Below are positions 46,691 through 57,500 of a DNA stretch of 57,500 bases, piece after piece. The notes beneath the pieces are model-generated. The model searched no databases. It was not told the DNA's origin and saw only the letters and a list, made by a program, of their open reading frames with translations. Location of the stretch: contig OZ026559.1 in the NCBI GenBank assembly GCA_964020155.1, positions 2,636,845 through 2,694,344 on the forward strand. Direction: 5' to 3'. Every line of letters begins with the position of its first letter. The first letter of the stretch is position 1. Made by a program: the position numbers and the translations under genes. Source of the DNA: Chondrilla cf. caribensis (Eukaryota > Porifera > Demospongiae > Chondrillida > Chondrillidae).

Positions 46691-48173
46691 CAATTCATTT
46701 GCTCACATACATGTCCAGGCACATGCACATGTACGCATAATGAGTAGTATGTGCATACAATCCATGCACATGTACATTCCATACACAAAACAAAGGTACG
46801 TTTTGCCATCTGTTATTCCCATGTTGTGACTTGTTTGACAGTTACACCTTTGGCTTCTTGTGATGGATTCATTTTATGATGGTTCTTCTTTACCTATGTG
46901 AATCACACATTTATAGCCATGTTTCATAGCATCCCAGCCACCAAGTCTACATGACTACCATCCAAAACTACTAATGAAGTCACTTTCTATTCGTCGATAA
47001 CTTTTGACATTTCACAGCTTGCTTGCTAAATCTATGTACAGTGGAACCTCTCTATGAAGGACACATTGGGACCAGCTTATTTGTCCACTGTAGAGAGGTT
47101 GTCCACTCTTCAGAGGTGAAAAATGTATTAACACTATAGGAAAGTTCATTGTTGGGCCTAAGAAACTGTCCTTAGTAGAGAGGTAATATCTGTGGTGTCC
47201 TTTATTGGGAGAGTCCTTTAATAGAGGTACCTCTGTAGTTCTATTACCTGTGCCAACATTTAACCAAAGAATGAAGATGAAACGTCATCTGTATAGGTGA
47301 CAAGGAATGTTCTAATTTATAAAAATGTGAATATTTACGCCCTGGAAGATGTCATAAACACATTCCCTGAAATGTTATTATAAATTACACAGGATGTGAC
47401 ATCACGGGCACAATAAACATACAAGGATTTTAGTAACTGTAACCGTAACAGTAAATACTAACAGTCAAATTTATACATACATTAATGTAAATGATTCAAA
47501 GTTCAGTGGTAACATGTTCAGGGTAAATAATAATAGCATTATGGCATATATTTACATTTGTCATAATAAGTATAGAGATTAGTAAAACAGAACAAAATAC
47601 AATTTGCTTTGTGGCCAAACAGCAAGTATATAAAAATAATAATTTTATTTACAAAGGGGATGTATACCCTCCCCAATAAGGAAGTAGTTTTGAAGATCAT
47701 GAACCCTTATGTATACATAGGTACACCATGTGTCTTGACAGTGATATCTCAGCCACAAACGCCACAGATGATGGTGCAAACCTTTGAAGCCTCAGTTGTG
47801 GGAAAGACGTCAACTAGTAGTGCCAAGGTGATTTGAAGGTGAAAGACTGCAACAGAGATATCAAATTCACTTGATATGACTGAAATATGACTCAATTTAC
47901 ATAAACATGTAGGTATGTGCGAAACTGAACTGTAACTGAAGACTAAGCTATATCCCTTTTTGATATCATATGATAATAATATCATCATAGTTTAGTTTCA
48001 TCTTACAGGATTAGGTTCAATTAATTAATAATCCCTACGTGTGCTATCAGGGTGAGGTGAGAGACAGTACATATACCAATACAGTCGTGTGAGTGATCAT
48101 AAAACTGATGAGTACGTAAGTGGAAGTGAGCTAATAATACAATAATTAAGCAATAGGTTGAATTTTGTTCAAT
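46691..48173. other. Intergenic region with one MITE, no gene supported
   Basis: Apart from the MITE at 47039-47235, this is AT-rich DNA. Short frames at 47609-47988 on both strands show no family signal. Confidence 0.5.
47039..47235. mobile_element. MITE with TA target duplication (copy 2)
   Basis: Inverted relative to the copy at 5440-5637. The left end CAGTGGAACCTCT is intact and the right end is degenerate (AGGTACCTCTG). TA flanks both sides. Confidence 0.7.
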
Positions 48174-50145
48174 ATGAGCGTTCAAGAGCATAGAATTCCA
48201 GTGATGGTGATGCTTGCCATCTACATGGGTTTAGTCGGAGGAAGTTGTATCAAACATCGTGATTGTGATGATCCTGATGATATACTTCATTCTATAAAAG
48301 GTTATCCTGATAACTATCAACAACTCCTCAATGCCTTCTATCCCATCAATCAGGCTAAACCATCTAGTGTTATCATAGCCTACTTCATCAACTACACAGA
48401 CCCACTTCCTGAAGAGTGCTCACTTGGGACCTATCCATGGAAGACATACCACACAATTAGCAACAGTTACCAATTCATAGAGTATCAAATGTGGACCACA
48501 ACAGCAATATATGCAATTGCTCCTGAGATGATAATGATAGAATTTGCAGAATATCTTCCCGTTGTAAGCTATTATTTCATATTCAACAAGACGTCCCCAT
48601 TCATGTTGGAAACACCAATTGCTTGCATCAAGGTTCCTTTTTACCTGAGGGATCAGCAACCAGGAGACCACTATGTTATCTTAGGGACAGTCACCACAGA
48701 AGTGAGTACTTGTGTACCTATATACAATGAATTCTCGAGCTCATTAAGCCACTACCACTTTATACGCCAAACCTTTTAATAATATTCTGCCAGAAATCCC
48801 TGATACCAATATAATGTACAATTACCAATGAATATCCAATCAATCAGACAAAGTTGTTAATCCACCATATTCTTTGAAAACAGATTATATTATATACATA
48901 TTATATATATATATTATGTCAAAACTAGTATGTTCAATAATATAAATAATATGAAGTGTATTAAATATACGTACGTACTGAAAAATTACATATATACGTA
49001 CAGTATATATTATATATATATGTATATATTATATAATATATATTCCCACTTGGATGCATGACAGCTATACATTGATAATATTATTACTGCATTACTAAAA
49101 TATTATAATTCATTACTCATTTTTTGTACCAAATTAACAGATAACTCGGATCATCAGCCAAGGTTTGATTAAGAAGGAAGCAGAAGACAGAAGTGTAGTG
49201 CTGTTCATGGCACTTGCTCCTAAGAGTGATCTCAGACTATGGCACAATATGTACAGAAAAATGGACAATAGTGGTCCTTCATACCACAGTGTTGGCAATG
49301 CCTGTAATGATCTTGTACAGTTATTAGGACTGCTAATTCCATTTCTACTCTGCATCAAGGGAAAACAGTTGATAAAGGATCTGGAGGAATGTAGAAGCAA
49401 AGCCAAATTACCATTCTTTTGGGCTACATCAACTATCGTTCACTTTTTCAACATTTACATGTCCGTCAAATTGCTCATAGCAGTATGTCATTATTACAGG
49501 GAACACCCTAAGGCTTACCAATCTACATGCCCAAATGGCAGCATTTACATAATATACATCATAGTAGCCTCTGGATGTATAGCATACACTCACAGCAAGT
49601 TGTTAACATTTGCTATTCCTAGGACGTGGGGGATGTTTACAAAGTGTTGTGGAAGAAAACAACACAAAATTGTTACAACAATATCTCTCTGGGGAATCTA
49701 CTACAGTATATTTATACTAGTAATGTGCATTCCATACCAACTCTTGTTAGTGAGTGCTAATCCACACTTGTACGGATTTGGCATTCTCACAGTGTGGTGT
49801 GCAATGTTTGTATGCATCATCATAACATCCATTCCCTTCACAATTGATCAAATCTTCATCAAAGAAGAAGAATACAGAATCACACCAAAACAAGCACTTC
49901 GACAGATACTGCTACTCATGTTTATAGCAGTACTAGTCTTTGGATTTGGATCACTAACATTCAGTATTACACTTGTACTACATTTGAGTAAATACGGAGA
50001 AAAGACTCAAAGTATTTCAAAAACCGTTAACTTTATACTACGACATGCAGTACTTCCAATACTACTATGGATGGTCCAGACATTGAGAAAGAAAATTCTT
50101 GCACAAAGAGACGCTTTTGTACAAAGGTTACATTCGGTGAATTAG
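48174..50145 (+). CDS. Seven-transmembrane protein with extracellular N-domain, copy 1 (2 exons, 510 aa)
   Basis: Exons 48174-48701 and 49141-50145 (donor GTGAGT, acceptor AAATTAACAG, phase 0). Exon 1 encodes a signal peptide (IPVMVMLAIYMGLVGG) and a domain of about 150 aa with cysteines at SCIKHRDC, EECSLG and IACIKV and several sequons. Exon 2 has seven hydrophobic segments at roughly residues 232-248, 267-293, 309-328, 353-377, 387-408, 428-456 and 470-487. The layout recalls GPCR-like receptors, but I see no rhodopsin (DRY, NPxxY) or secretin-family signature, so family and ligand are unknown. The first in-frame ATG that fits the homologue is used. Confidence 0.85.
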
Positions 50146-50714
50146 AACTCACCTGAGCATTGATGAATAGACAAGATTGCCCATGCAGTATCATTATTAT
50201 ATTAATATACAATGTAAATCATTATAGTAATAATAACCTATATAAACATTGTATTTGGGGCATAGGTGATTGGATCAGATTTTAGTGACAATGATGTTAT
50301 AGCCCTCAATATACGTACATGAGATTGGCCCCTTGAAAGACCACAATCACATTGCATATAGCATGGATCATGTCTTCTTATGCCCAACAAGAGGTTATCT
50401 CAAAATTTGACATGATGAAGTGAGGGTCTTGACAACCCTCAATGCTATCACAGGTCTGCCACAATGTTAGTACTGTTAGCATTACATGTACAAAGCCTTA
50501 GTGTGCTTACACATATTCTATACAGATTGATATATGTATTATCGTGAAGTATGCAGGTCACACAAAATGCTATATCGTTCAAGGCAGATTGTGATACGTA
50601 TAATAATTATCTGTGCATGCATGTTTCTTAGCTTGTTTCTGGAAACTGAACTGATTGTATCATCAATGTGAATTAACACCTTAAAATGCATTTTGTTGAA
50701 CATGAAATTGTCAA

Positions 50715-50720
50715 TTTATT
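50715..50720 (-). terminator. Poly(A) signal of phosphatase copy 1
   Basis: AATAAA on the minus strand, 62 nt past the stop codon. Confidence 0.5.
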
Positions 50721-50781
50721 AACTTTTTCCAATTGAATGCATTATATTAGATTTATAACGTATGATATCGATATCTCAACT

Positions 50782-51681
50782 TCACACAGGTGAATTTGAC
50801 ATAGTACTAGCTTCAATTGCATACAATTGTGTCATGAAACCGTTGTTAGGATTAGCAGCTGGTCTGGTGCGACGTAGGTCCTCCAACACTGCTTGAACAG
50901 ACCTGTTTGGATTCTTGTGGATGGCGTAACAAATTGCCATGGCAACTGAGCGAGAACATCCAGCATTGCTGCATATACAGTATATACGTACATACACAGT
51001 TTGACTATATAACAGCAAAACCTGGCTACACAGTACATTATACAGCTTCAAAATCTATGTTTACTGAGTGCCCACATCATAATTACTATTATAATTATAA
51101 TACAATGAAGAATCCAACAACAATATTAGAATACAGAATAGATTACACATGGAATTCCCAATTTGTTCCTTATGTTACTGTAACTTCTATACTGCAGAAT
51201 AATTACACTGAGCTGGTAATTAAGATTAATACAGTACAACCAGGCACACGGGAACACAAGAGATATAAAGGTGTGCATGTTAATTTAGATCCCATTTTAA
51301 TGGAGGCATTTGGAAGCAATAAAGGCATTGAACGGATATGGTACACTCATGTCTTGAAGATGCCTATTTGAAGGCTACCTAATTCAATATTACCATTGCT
51401 TGACAACATCAATAAATGGTACAGCAGTGATGAATGTTTGTTCTTTCTGATAGTCTCACATGACCACATACAGACCCAATCACAATTTGGAGGTTGAGTA
51501 TGTGACTCGTATAATAACCTACCAGTGTATAAGAACCTTCCCCAATTCCCTTCCTTCATCAATAAAAGAGGCACATTTCTGATAGTGATCAATCAATGTT
51601 TTTTCTTCACTGTCTAACATATTCACCTTTAGGTATGTGAAGTCCTGCAAGTGTGAGTGTCGTTGTTACATATGTACTCAT

Positions 51682-51740
<59 letters not shown>

Positions 51741-52076
51741 TTCATGAAAATTACACAAATGTCGACCATACATACGTAGGTTAAGTATTCCGTTAAAATA
51801 AGCCTATTAGCATACAAAACAAAAGGTGCACATAGAGGACTACCGTTGTGGGCACTCTACCTGAGGGAAAGCATTTTCCAAATTGTAGTCCACATTGAGG
51901 ATGTGGGTGACATCTAATGAATGAAGCAGGTCCTTATCAAAGGCAACATCCTGAGATGACACCAACAGGTTCTCCATGACTGTTCCCACCACTTTATCAG
52001 GAGAATGGTCAACATAGTAGCCACAAAAGCTAGGGTTCAGGACATCCACAATGTTAGAAGACGCATCTTCGATGTA
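50782..52076 (-). CDS. Dual-specificity phosphatase, DUSP19-like, copy 1 (spliced)
   Basis: Exons are 51861-52076 (phase 0-0, 72 codons), 51523-51644 (phase 0 in, 2 out) and 50782-50968 (to TGA). The order matches a small DUSP catalytic core: LVSSQDVAFDKDLLHSL with VTHILNV, then VNMLDSEEKT (candidate general-acid Asp), VLIHC spliced to NAGCSRSVA giving the P-loop HCNAGCSRS (HCX5R), and NPNNGFMTQLYAIE. It is expected to dephosphorylate Tyr and Ser/Thr residues, for instance in MAP-kinase signalling. The catalytic Cys codon is split TG|C by the intron. The first coding exon and start Met are not identified. It converges on the 7TM gene. Confidence 0.9.
51686..51738. repeat. AC microsatellite in phosphatase copy 1 intron
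   Basis: A pure dinucleotide run between the first two recognised exons. Confidence 0.95.
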
Positions 52077-52971
52077 CTGTGTGTTGATGAATAAAGATCA
52101 TCGCATTAAAACTACTGAATACCTACATTATGCCATCAAATGTTCACATTAGTATATCAACGAGTTAGAACTGAGGTATTATGGTGGGAATATAGGTTTA
52201 TACTACCTGTGGTGGGAAAGTGTGATGTGGGATGTTTGAATAGAGAAAGGTAACATGGACTGTTTGGATGGGGAGGGCTAACTGGAGATCCTCTGATACA
52301 CAGGGCTAACTTGTGATGCTTGGATAGAGAGGGAAGTAAAGTTAGGAGTGAGGAATATAATTCAGATTGGGTAACATCTTCAGACATAGTAGAATATTAA
52401 ACTACGTATGAACATTGTCAAGTGTCTTCACAAGTTTAAGTTGTTTAATGTACAATGTCATTACACCATTAATGCATACGATCATAGAGTAATAAAATAT
52501 TTCATGTAGATGGTACGTATGTGTGATGCATAATACTGTGTTATTATTATTGTATTATGTTTTTGTACATGCATATTATACTTATGTAATAATATTAGAT
52601 AAGTTTATGCCATTCAAATTGCCAAATTAGGAATATATTGTTTTCAAATGGACTATCAAAATGAAAATACATTAAATGTTCGGCTAATTCATTAGTCCAT
52701 TTAATCATTTTCAATGTCAATCACCAATAAATATTTTTCCAAGTACATTACAAGAATTATTGCCAAGGCTTCTGTCATCTCATTGGTTGAATTCACTTCC
52801 TTTAACTTTACTGTTGGAAGTTTACAAATAGAACACAACCAGTCTATTGTATGTTAGTGGTGCACAGTTTAATGCTCAAATATGGTCATATCAGTGGTTA
52901 TAAAATTGATGAGTTAAAGGAAGTGAATGCATAGTTATATTGCGGCAGTAAGTTGAATGTCTTGGTTCAAT
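52077..52971. other. Intergenic region; promoter side of 7TM copy 2 and phosphatase copy 1
   Basis: 52690-52920 resembles the 5' flank of the pseudogene at 44960-45150 (shared CCAAGGCTTCTGTCATCTCA). It presumably holds the 7TM promoter and the missing first phosphatase exon, neither of which I can define. A G-rich quasi-repeat (GGATGGGGAGGG-like words) lies at 52190-52330. Confidence 0.45.
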
Positions 52972-55398
52972 ATGAGTGCTACAGAATATGGAATACTAGT
53001 GGTGGTGATGCTTGCCATCTACATGGGTATAGCTGAAGGAAGTTGTATCAAACATCGTGTGTGTGATGATCCTAATGATATACTTCATTCTATAAAAGGT
53101 TATCCTGACAACTATCAACAACTGCTCAATGCCTTCCACCCCATCAATCGGGCTAAACCATCTAGTGTCATCATAGCCTACTTCACCAACTACATAGACC
53201 CACTTCCTGAAGAGTGCTCACTTGGGACTTATCCATGGAAGATGTACCCCACCATTAACAACAGCTACCAATCCATAGCGTATCAAATGTGGACCACAAC
53301 AGCAATATATGCAATTGCTTCTGAGATGTTAATGATAGAATTTGCAGAATATCTTCCCACTGTAAGCTATTATTTCATATTCAACAAGACGTCCCCATTC
53401 ATGTTAGAAACACCAATTGCTTGTATTAAGGTTCCTTTTTACCTGAGGGATGACGAGTCAGGAGACAACTATGTTATCTTAGGGACAGTCACCAGAAAAG
53501 TGAGTATATTATATATTACCGTAGTGTCCGAAATTTTCGCGGGACGTAATTTTCGCGAATCGCTCGATTTAGGACTGTTCGCGTTTTTATTTTCGCGAAT
53601 GGCAACGTGCTTTTTGATTTTCGTTTAGCACTTCGAGGGCGCTTATGTGTTATGGATGGCGAGGGAACGCAAGGTACTATCGTTCATAGTCGAGACAAGC
53701 TTCTAACGTTATATTTTTCTGAGAAAGAACTGCAAGATCGCTCGCTTTTGAAGATACCCACGTTTGAGTATGAGAGCGGTATTCGAGGATATCATGTTTA
53801 TTAGACTATTTTGGAGCAGTAGGATTGGAGAGGTTCTTAGCTGCCGTCAAGAGCCCAGAAACGATGAAGATCCCTTCGCTACAGGCGTATACAAAGGCAA
53901 TCGCCCTTCGTTCTCACGTTGCCTGTACCACCAACGTATAAACGGCCGCCATTTTATACATACCTGCGATAATTTTCGCGAATGAAAATTTCGCGAATCC
54001 GACCTTCCTCGCGAAATTCGCGAAAATTACGTCTCGCGAAAATTTCGGACACTACGGTATTACATTCTGTAACAGACAGTCATAACCAGAACAAGTATTA
54101 CAATATATGTATGTGGATAGTAATATATGAACTGGAGGGTATAGTAAGTGAGTACATCCATGCAGTATCAATATTATGTTATTATTCAGTGTGCCTTTAG
54201 CTACGATAATTCATAATAATGCATGATTCTCATCATGAGATAATCACTACACTTTGATAAGTATTTCAGCCATGAGAGCTATCGAGAATGTCCACAAGCT
54301 ATAACGAAATAAGTATCATGAATGTACATGTATCACGTTATGGTGGCCATAGTTTGTTTTGTACAAAATTAATAGATAACTGAGATAATCAGCCAAGGAT
54401 TGATCAAGACAGAAGCGAAAGACAGTACCACAGTGCAGAATATGAGACTCAGTCCTAAAAGTGATCTGAGAGTGTGGCATGATATGCATAGAAAAAGGGA
54501 GAATATGGGCCCTTGGCATCACAGCATTGGGAATGCGGGAAATAGTCTTATCGTGTTACTAGGTCTGATGACTCCATTTCTACTCTGCATCAAGGGAAAA
54601 CAGTTGATAAAGAGTCTACAGGAAAGTAGAAGCAAAGCCAAATTACCATTCTTCTGGGCTACATCAACTATCGTTCACCTCTTCAACATTTACATGTCCA
54701 TCAAATTTCTCACTGTTGTCTGTCATTATTACAGGGGATACCCTTTTTCCTTCAAAGAAAACTGCACAAATGGTAGCATTTACGTGATATACGTTGTAAT
54801 AGCCTCTGGATGTATAGCTTACGCTCACAGCAAGTTGTTAACATTTGCTATTCCTAGGATGTGGGGGATGTTTACAAAGTGTTGTGGAAGAAAACAACAC
54901 AAAATCGTTACAACAATATCTCTCTGGGGAATCTACTACAGTATATTCACACTATTGATGTGCATTCCATACCAAATTTTGCTAGTGAGTGCTAATCCAC
55001 ACTTGTACGGATTTGGCATTCTCACAGTGTGGTGTGCAATGTTCATATGCATCATCGTAACATCCATTCCCTACACAATCGATCAAGTCTTCATCGAAGA
55101 AGAGGAATACAGAATCACACCAAAACAAGCACTTCGACAGATACTGCTACTCATGTTTATAGCAGTACTTGTCTTTGGATTTGGATCACTAACATTCAGT
55201 ATTACACTTGTACTACATTTGAGTAAATACGGAGAAAAGACTCAAAGTATGTCGAAAACCGTTAACTTTATACTACGACATGCAGTACTTCCAATAGTTC
55301 CATGGATGGTCCAGACATTGAGAAAGAAAATTCTTGCACAAAGAGACGCCTTTGTACAAAGCTTACAGTCAGTGAATTTGAACTCACCTGAGCATTGA
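52972..55398 (+). CDS. Seven-transmembrane protein with extracellular N-domain, copy 2 (2 exons, 516 aa)
   Basis: Exons 52972-53499 and 54376-55398, same splice positions as copy 1. An ATG at 52957 would add MSWFN; 52972 matches the paralogue. The N-domain keeps the cysteines and the motif YPDNYQQLLNAF. The seven-span region is close to copy 1, and the last third is almost identical (EEYRITPKQALRQILLLMF). The C-terminus is six residues longer (NLNSPEH instead of N). Its intron contains a CpG-rich inverted-repeat element. Confidence 0.85.
53519..54057. mobile_element. CpG-rich non-autonomous element with TTTTCGCGAA words
   Basis: The ends CCGTAGTGTCCGAAATTTTC and its inverse are perfect for more than 20 bp, with further TTTTCGCGAA repeats inside both ends. 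TATTA flanks each side (53514-53518, 54058-54062). It is absent from the intron of copy 1. The interior frames carry no recognised domain. Confidence 0.85.
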
Positions 55399-55941
55399 TG
55401 AATAGACAAGATTGCCCATGCAGTATCATTATTATATTATTATACAATTTAAATCATTATAGTAATAATAACCTAAACATTGTATTTGGTGCATAGGTGA
55501 TTGGATCAGATTTTAGTGACAATGATGTTATAGCCCTCAATATACATGAGATTGCCCCCTTGAAAGACCACGATCACATTGCATATAGCATGGATCATGT
55601 CTTCGTATGCCCAACAAGAGGTTATCTCAAAATTTGACACGATGAAGTGAGGTTCTTGACAACCCTCAATGCTATCACAGGTCTGCCACAATGTTAGTAC
55701 TGTTAGCATTACATGTATGAAGCTTTAGTGTGCTTACACATATTCTATACAGATTGATATATGTATTATCGCGAAGTATGCAGGTCACACAAAATGCTAT
55801 ATCGTTCAAGGCAGATTGTGATACGTATAATAATTATCTGTGCATGCATGTTTCTTAGCTTGTTTCTGGAAACTGAACTGATTGTATCATCAATGTGAAT
55901 TAACACCTTAAAATGCATTTTGTTGAACATGAAATTGTCAA

Positions 55942-55947
55942 TTTATT
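55942..55947 (-). terminator. Poly(A) signal of phosphatase copy 2
   Basis: AATAAA on the minus strand, 62 nt past the stop codon, same position as in copy 1. Confidence 0.5.
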
Positions 55948-56008
55948 AACTTTTTCCAATTGAATGCATTATATTAGATTTATAACGTATGATATCGATA
56001 TCTCAACT

Positions 56009-56906
56009 TCACACAGGTGAATTTGACATAGTACTAGCTTCAATTGCATACAATTGTGTCATGAAACCGTTGTTAGGATTAGCAGCTGGTCTGGTGCGAC
56101 GTAGGTCCTCCAACACTGCTTGAACAGACCTGTTTGGATTTTTGTGGATGGCGTAACAAATTGCCATGGCAACTGAGCGAGAACATCCAGCATTGCTGCA
56201 TATACAGTATATATGTACATACACAGTTTGACTATATAACAGCAAAACCTGGCTACACAGTACATTATACAGCTTCAAAATCTATGTTTACTGAGTGCCC
56301 ACATCATGATTACTATTATAATTATAATACAATGAAGAATCCAACAACAATATTAGAATACAGAATAGATTACACATGGAATTCCCAATTTGTTCCTTAT
56401 GTTACTGTAACTTCTATACTGCAGAATAATTACACTGAGCTGGTAATTCAGATTAATACAGTACAACCAGGCACATGGGAACACAAGAGATATAAAGGTG
56501 TGCATATTAATTTAGATCCCATTTTAATGGAGGCATTTGGATGCAATAAAGGCATTGAACGGATATGGTACACTCATGTCTTGAAGATGCCTATTTGAAG
56601 GCTACCTAATTCAATATTACCATTGCTTGACAACATCAATAAATGGTACAGCAGTGATGAATGTTTGTTCTTTCTGATAGTCTCACATGACCACATACAG
56701 ACCCAATCACAATTTGGAGGTTGAGTATGTGACTCGTATAATAACCTACCAGTGTATAAGAACCTTCCCCAATTCCCTTCCTTCATCAATAAAAGAGGCA
56801 CATTTCTGATAGTGATCGATCAATGTTTCTTCTTCACTGTCTAACATATTCACCTTTAGGTATGTGAAGTCCTGCAAGTGTGAGTGTCGTTGTTATGTAC
56901 TCATCA

Positions 56907-56967
<61 letters not shown>

Positions 56968-57303
56968 TGTATAAAAATTACACAAATGTCGACCATACAT
57001 ACGTAGGTTAAGTATTCCGTTAAAATAAGCCTATCAGCATACAAAACAAAAGGTGCACATAGAGGACTACCGTTGTGGGCACTCTACCTGAGGGAAAGCA
57101 TTTTCCAAATTGTAGCCCACATTGAGGATGTGGGTGACATTTAATGAATGTAGCAGGTCTTTATCAAAGGCAACATCCTGAGATGACACCAACAGGTTCT
57201 CCATGACTGTTCCCACCACTTTATCAGGAGAATGGTCAACACAGTACCCACAAGAGCTAGAGTCCAGGACATCCACAATGTTAGAAGATGCATCTTCAAT
57301 GTA
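56009..57303 (-). CDS. Dual-specificity phosphatase, DUSP19-like, copy 2 (5' end outside window)
   Basis: Exons 57088-57303, 56750-56871 and 56009-56195 have the same lengths and phases as copy 1. The P-loop HCNAGCSRS is intact, with the Cys codon split by the intron. The last exon is identical in protein to copy 1; the first listed exon has a few changes (VLDSSSCGYC instead of VLNPSFCGYY). Upstream coding sequence lies beyond or near the window edge. Confidence 0.9.
56908..56964. repeat. AC microsatellite in phosphatase copy 2 intron
   Basis: Same position as in copy 1, slightly different length. Confidence 0.95.
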
Positions 57304-57500
57304 CTGTGTGTTGATGAGTAAAGATCATCTCATTAAAACTACCTGAATACCTACAATATACCATCAAGTGTTCACATTAGATTATCAATGAGCTATAACT
57401 GAGGTATTATGGTGGGAGCATAGGTTTATCTATGGTGGGAAAGTGTGATGTGGGTTGTTTGGATAGAAAAGGGTAACGTGGAATGTTTGGATGGGGAGGG

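Larger units (their letters stand above)
48000..57500. repeat. Tandem duplication of the 7TM plus phosphatase gene pair
   Basis: 7TM exon 2 starts at 49141 and 54376, phosphatase stops lie at 50782 and 56009, and phosphatase exon left ends at 51861 and 57088, an offset of about 5,227-5,235 bp. Intergenic DNA 50150-52360 and 55400-57500 is nearly identical, including the microsatellite. 7TM exon 1 starts are only 4,798 bp apart because the introns differ in content. The duplicated block continues beyond the window. Confidence 0.9.

Noticed and set aside
53607..54200. Short plus-strand frames after exon 1 of 7TM copy 2
   Set aside because: They belong to the CpG-rich inverted element and intron; the splice site at 53499/53500 matches the paralogue.

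Overview
The window looks like eukaryotic, metazoan-type genomic DNA. It is AT-rich, with spliced genes, introns often only 60-70 nt, AC and AT microsatellites, and cut-and-paste DNA transposons and MITEs. A demosponge is my best guess, from gene style and compactness, but I cannot prove it. I saw no bacterial, phage, CRISPR, tRNA or rRNA features.

Layout. (1) 1.2-2.3 kb, minus strand: three fibronectin type III (FN3) exons of a partly decayed gene (gene C). (2) 3.9-39.9 kb, minus strand: one giant gene (gene A). It has a signal-peptide exon at 39.8-39.9 kb, one divergent FN3 exon at 35.2-35.4 kb, 69 near-identical tandem FN3 exons (7,195-32,088), two divergent membrane-proximal FN3 exons, a transmembrane exon and a short cytoplasmic tail. 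All splice phases agree, and the conceptual product is about 7,230 aa with 72 FN3 domains. Three array exons carry in-frame TGA codons. (3) The first two introns of gene A hold a nearly intact PIF/Harbinger transposon (36,006-39,071, 20-bp perfect terminal inverted repeats, CAA target duplication) and a Harbinger relic invaded by a non-autonomous element with 84-bp terminal repeats. (4) 40.3-41.0 kb: fossil FN3 exon pieces and a duplicated piece of gene A intron. (5) 41.2-43.5 kb, minus strand: a small receptor gene (gene B) with a signal peptide, one clear FN3 and a transmembrane exon of exactly the same length (148 nt) and phase as gene A's. (6) 45.2-57.5 kb: a seven-transmembrane (7TM) gene family on the plus strand (one pseudogene, two intact copies). 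Each intact copy is followed convergently by a DUSP19-like dual-specificity phosphatase gene on the minus strand, and the 7TM+phosphatase pair is a recent tandem duplication of about 5.2 kb.

How it fits together. The left 43 kb is a cluster of type I membrane receptors or adhesion proteins built from symmetric phase 1-1 FN3 exons. That exon phase lets whole exons be duplicated, lost or skipped without breaking the frame. In gene A this has run to an extreme: exon and intron together form a satellite-like array with higher-order repeats and reshuffled sequence variants, as expected from unequal crossing-over and gene conversion. The most interesting hypothesis here is a length- and sequence-variable giant cell-surface protein, possibly for adhesion or recognition. 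The function is inference, not seen.
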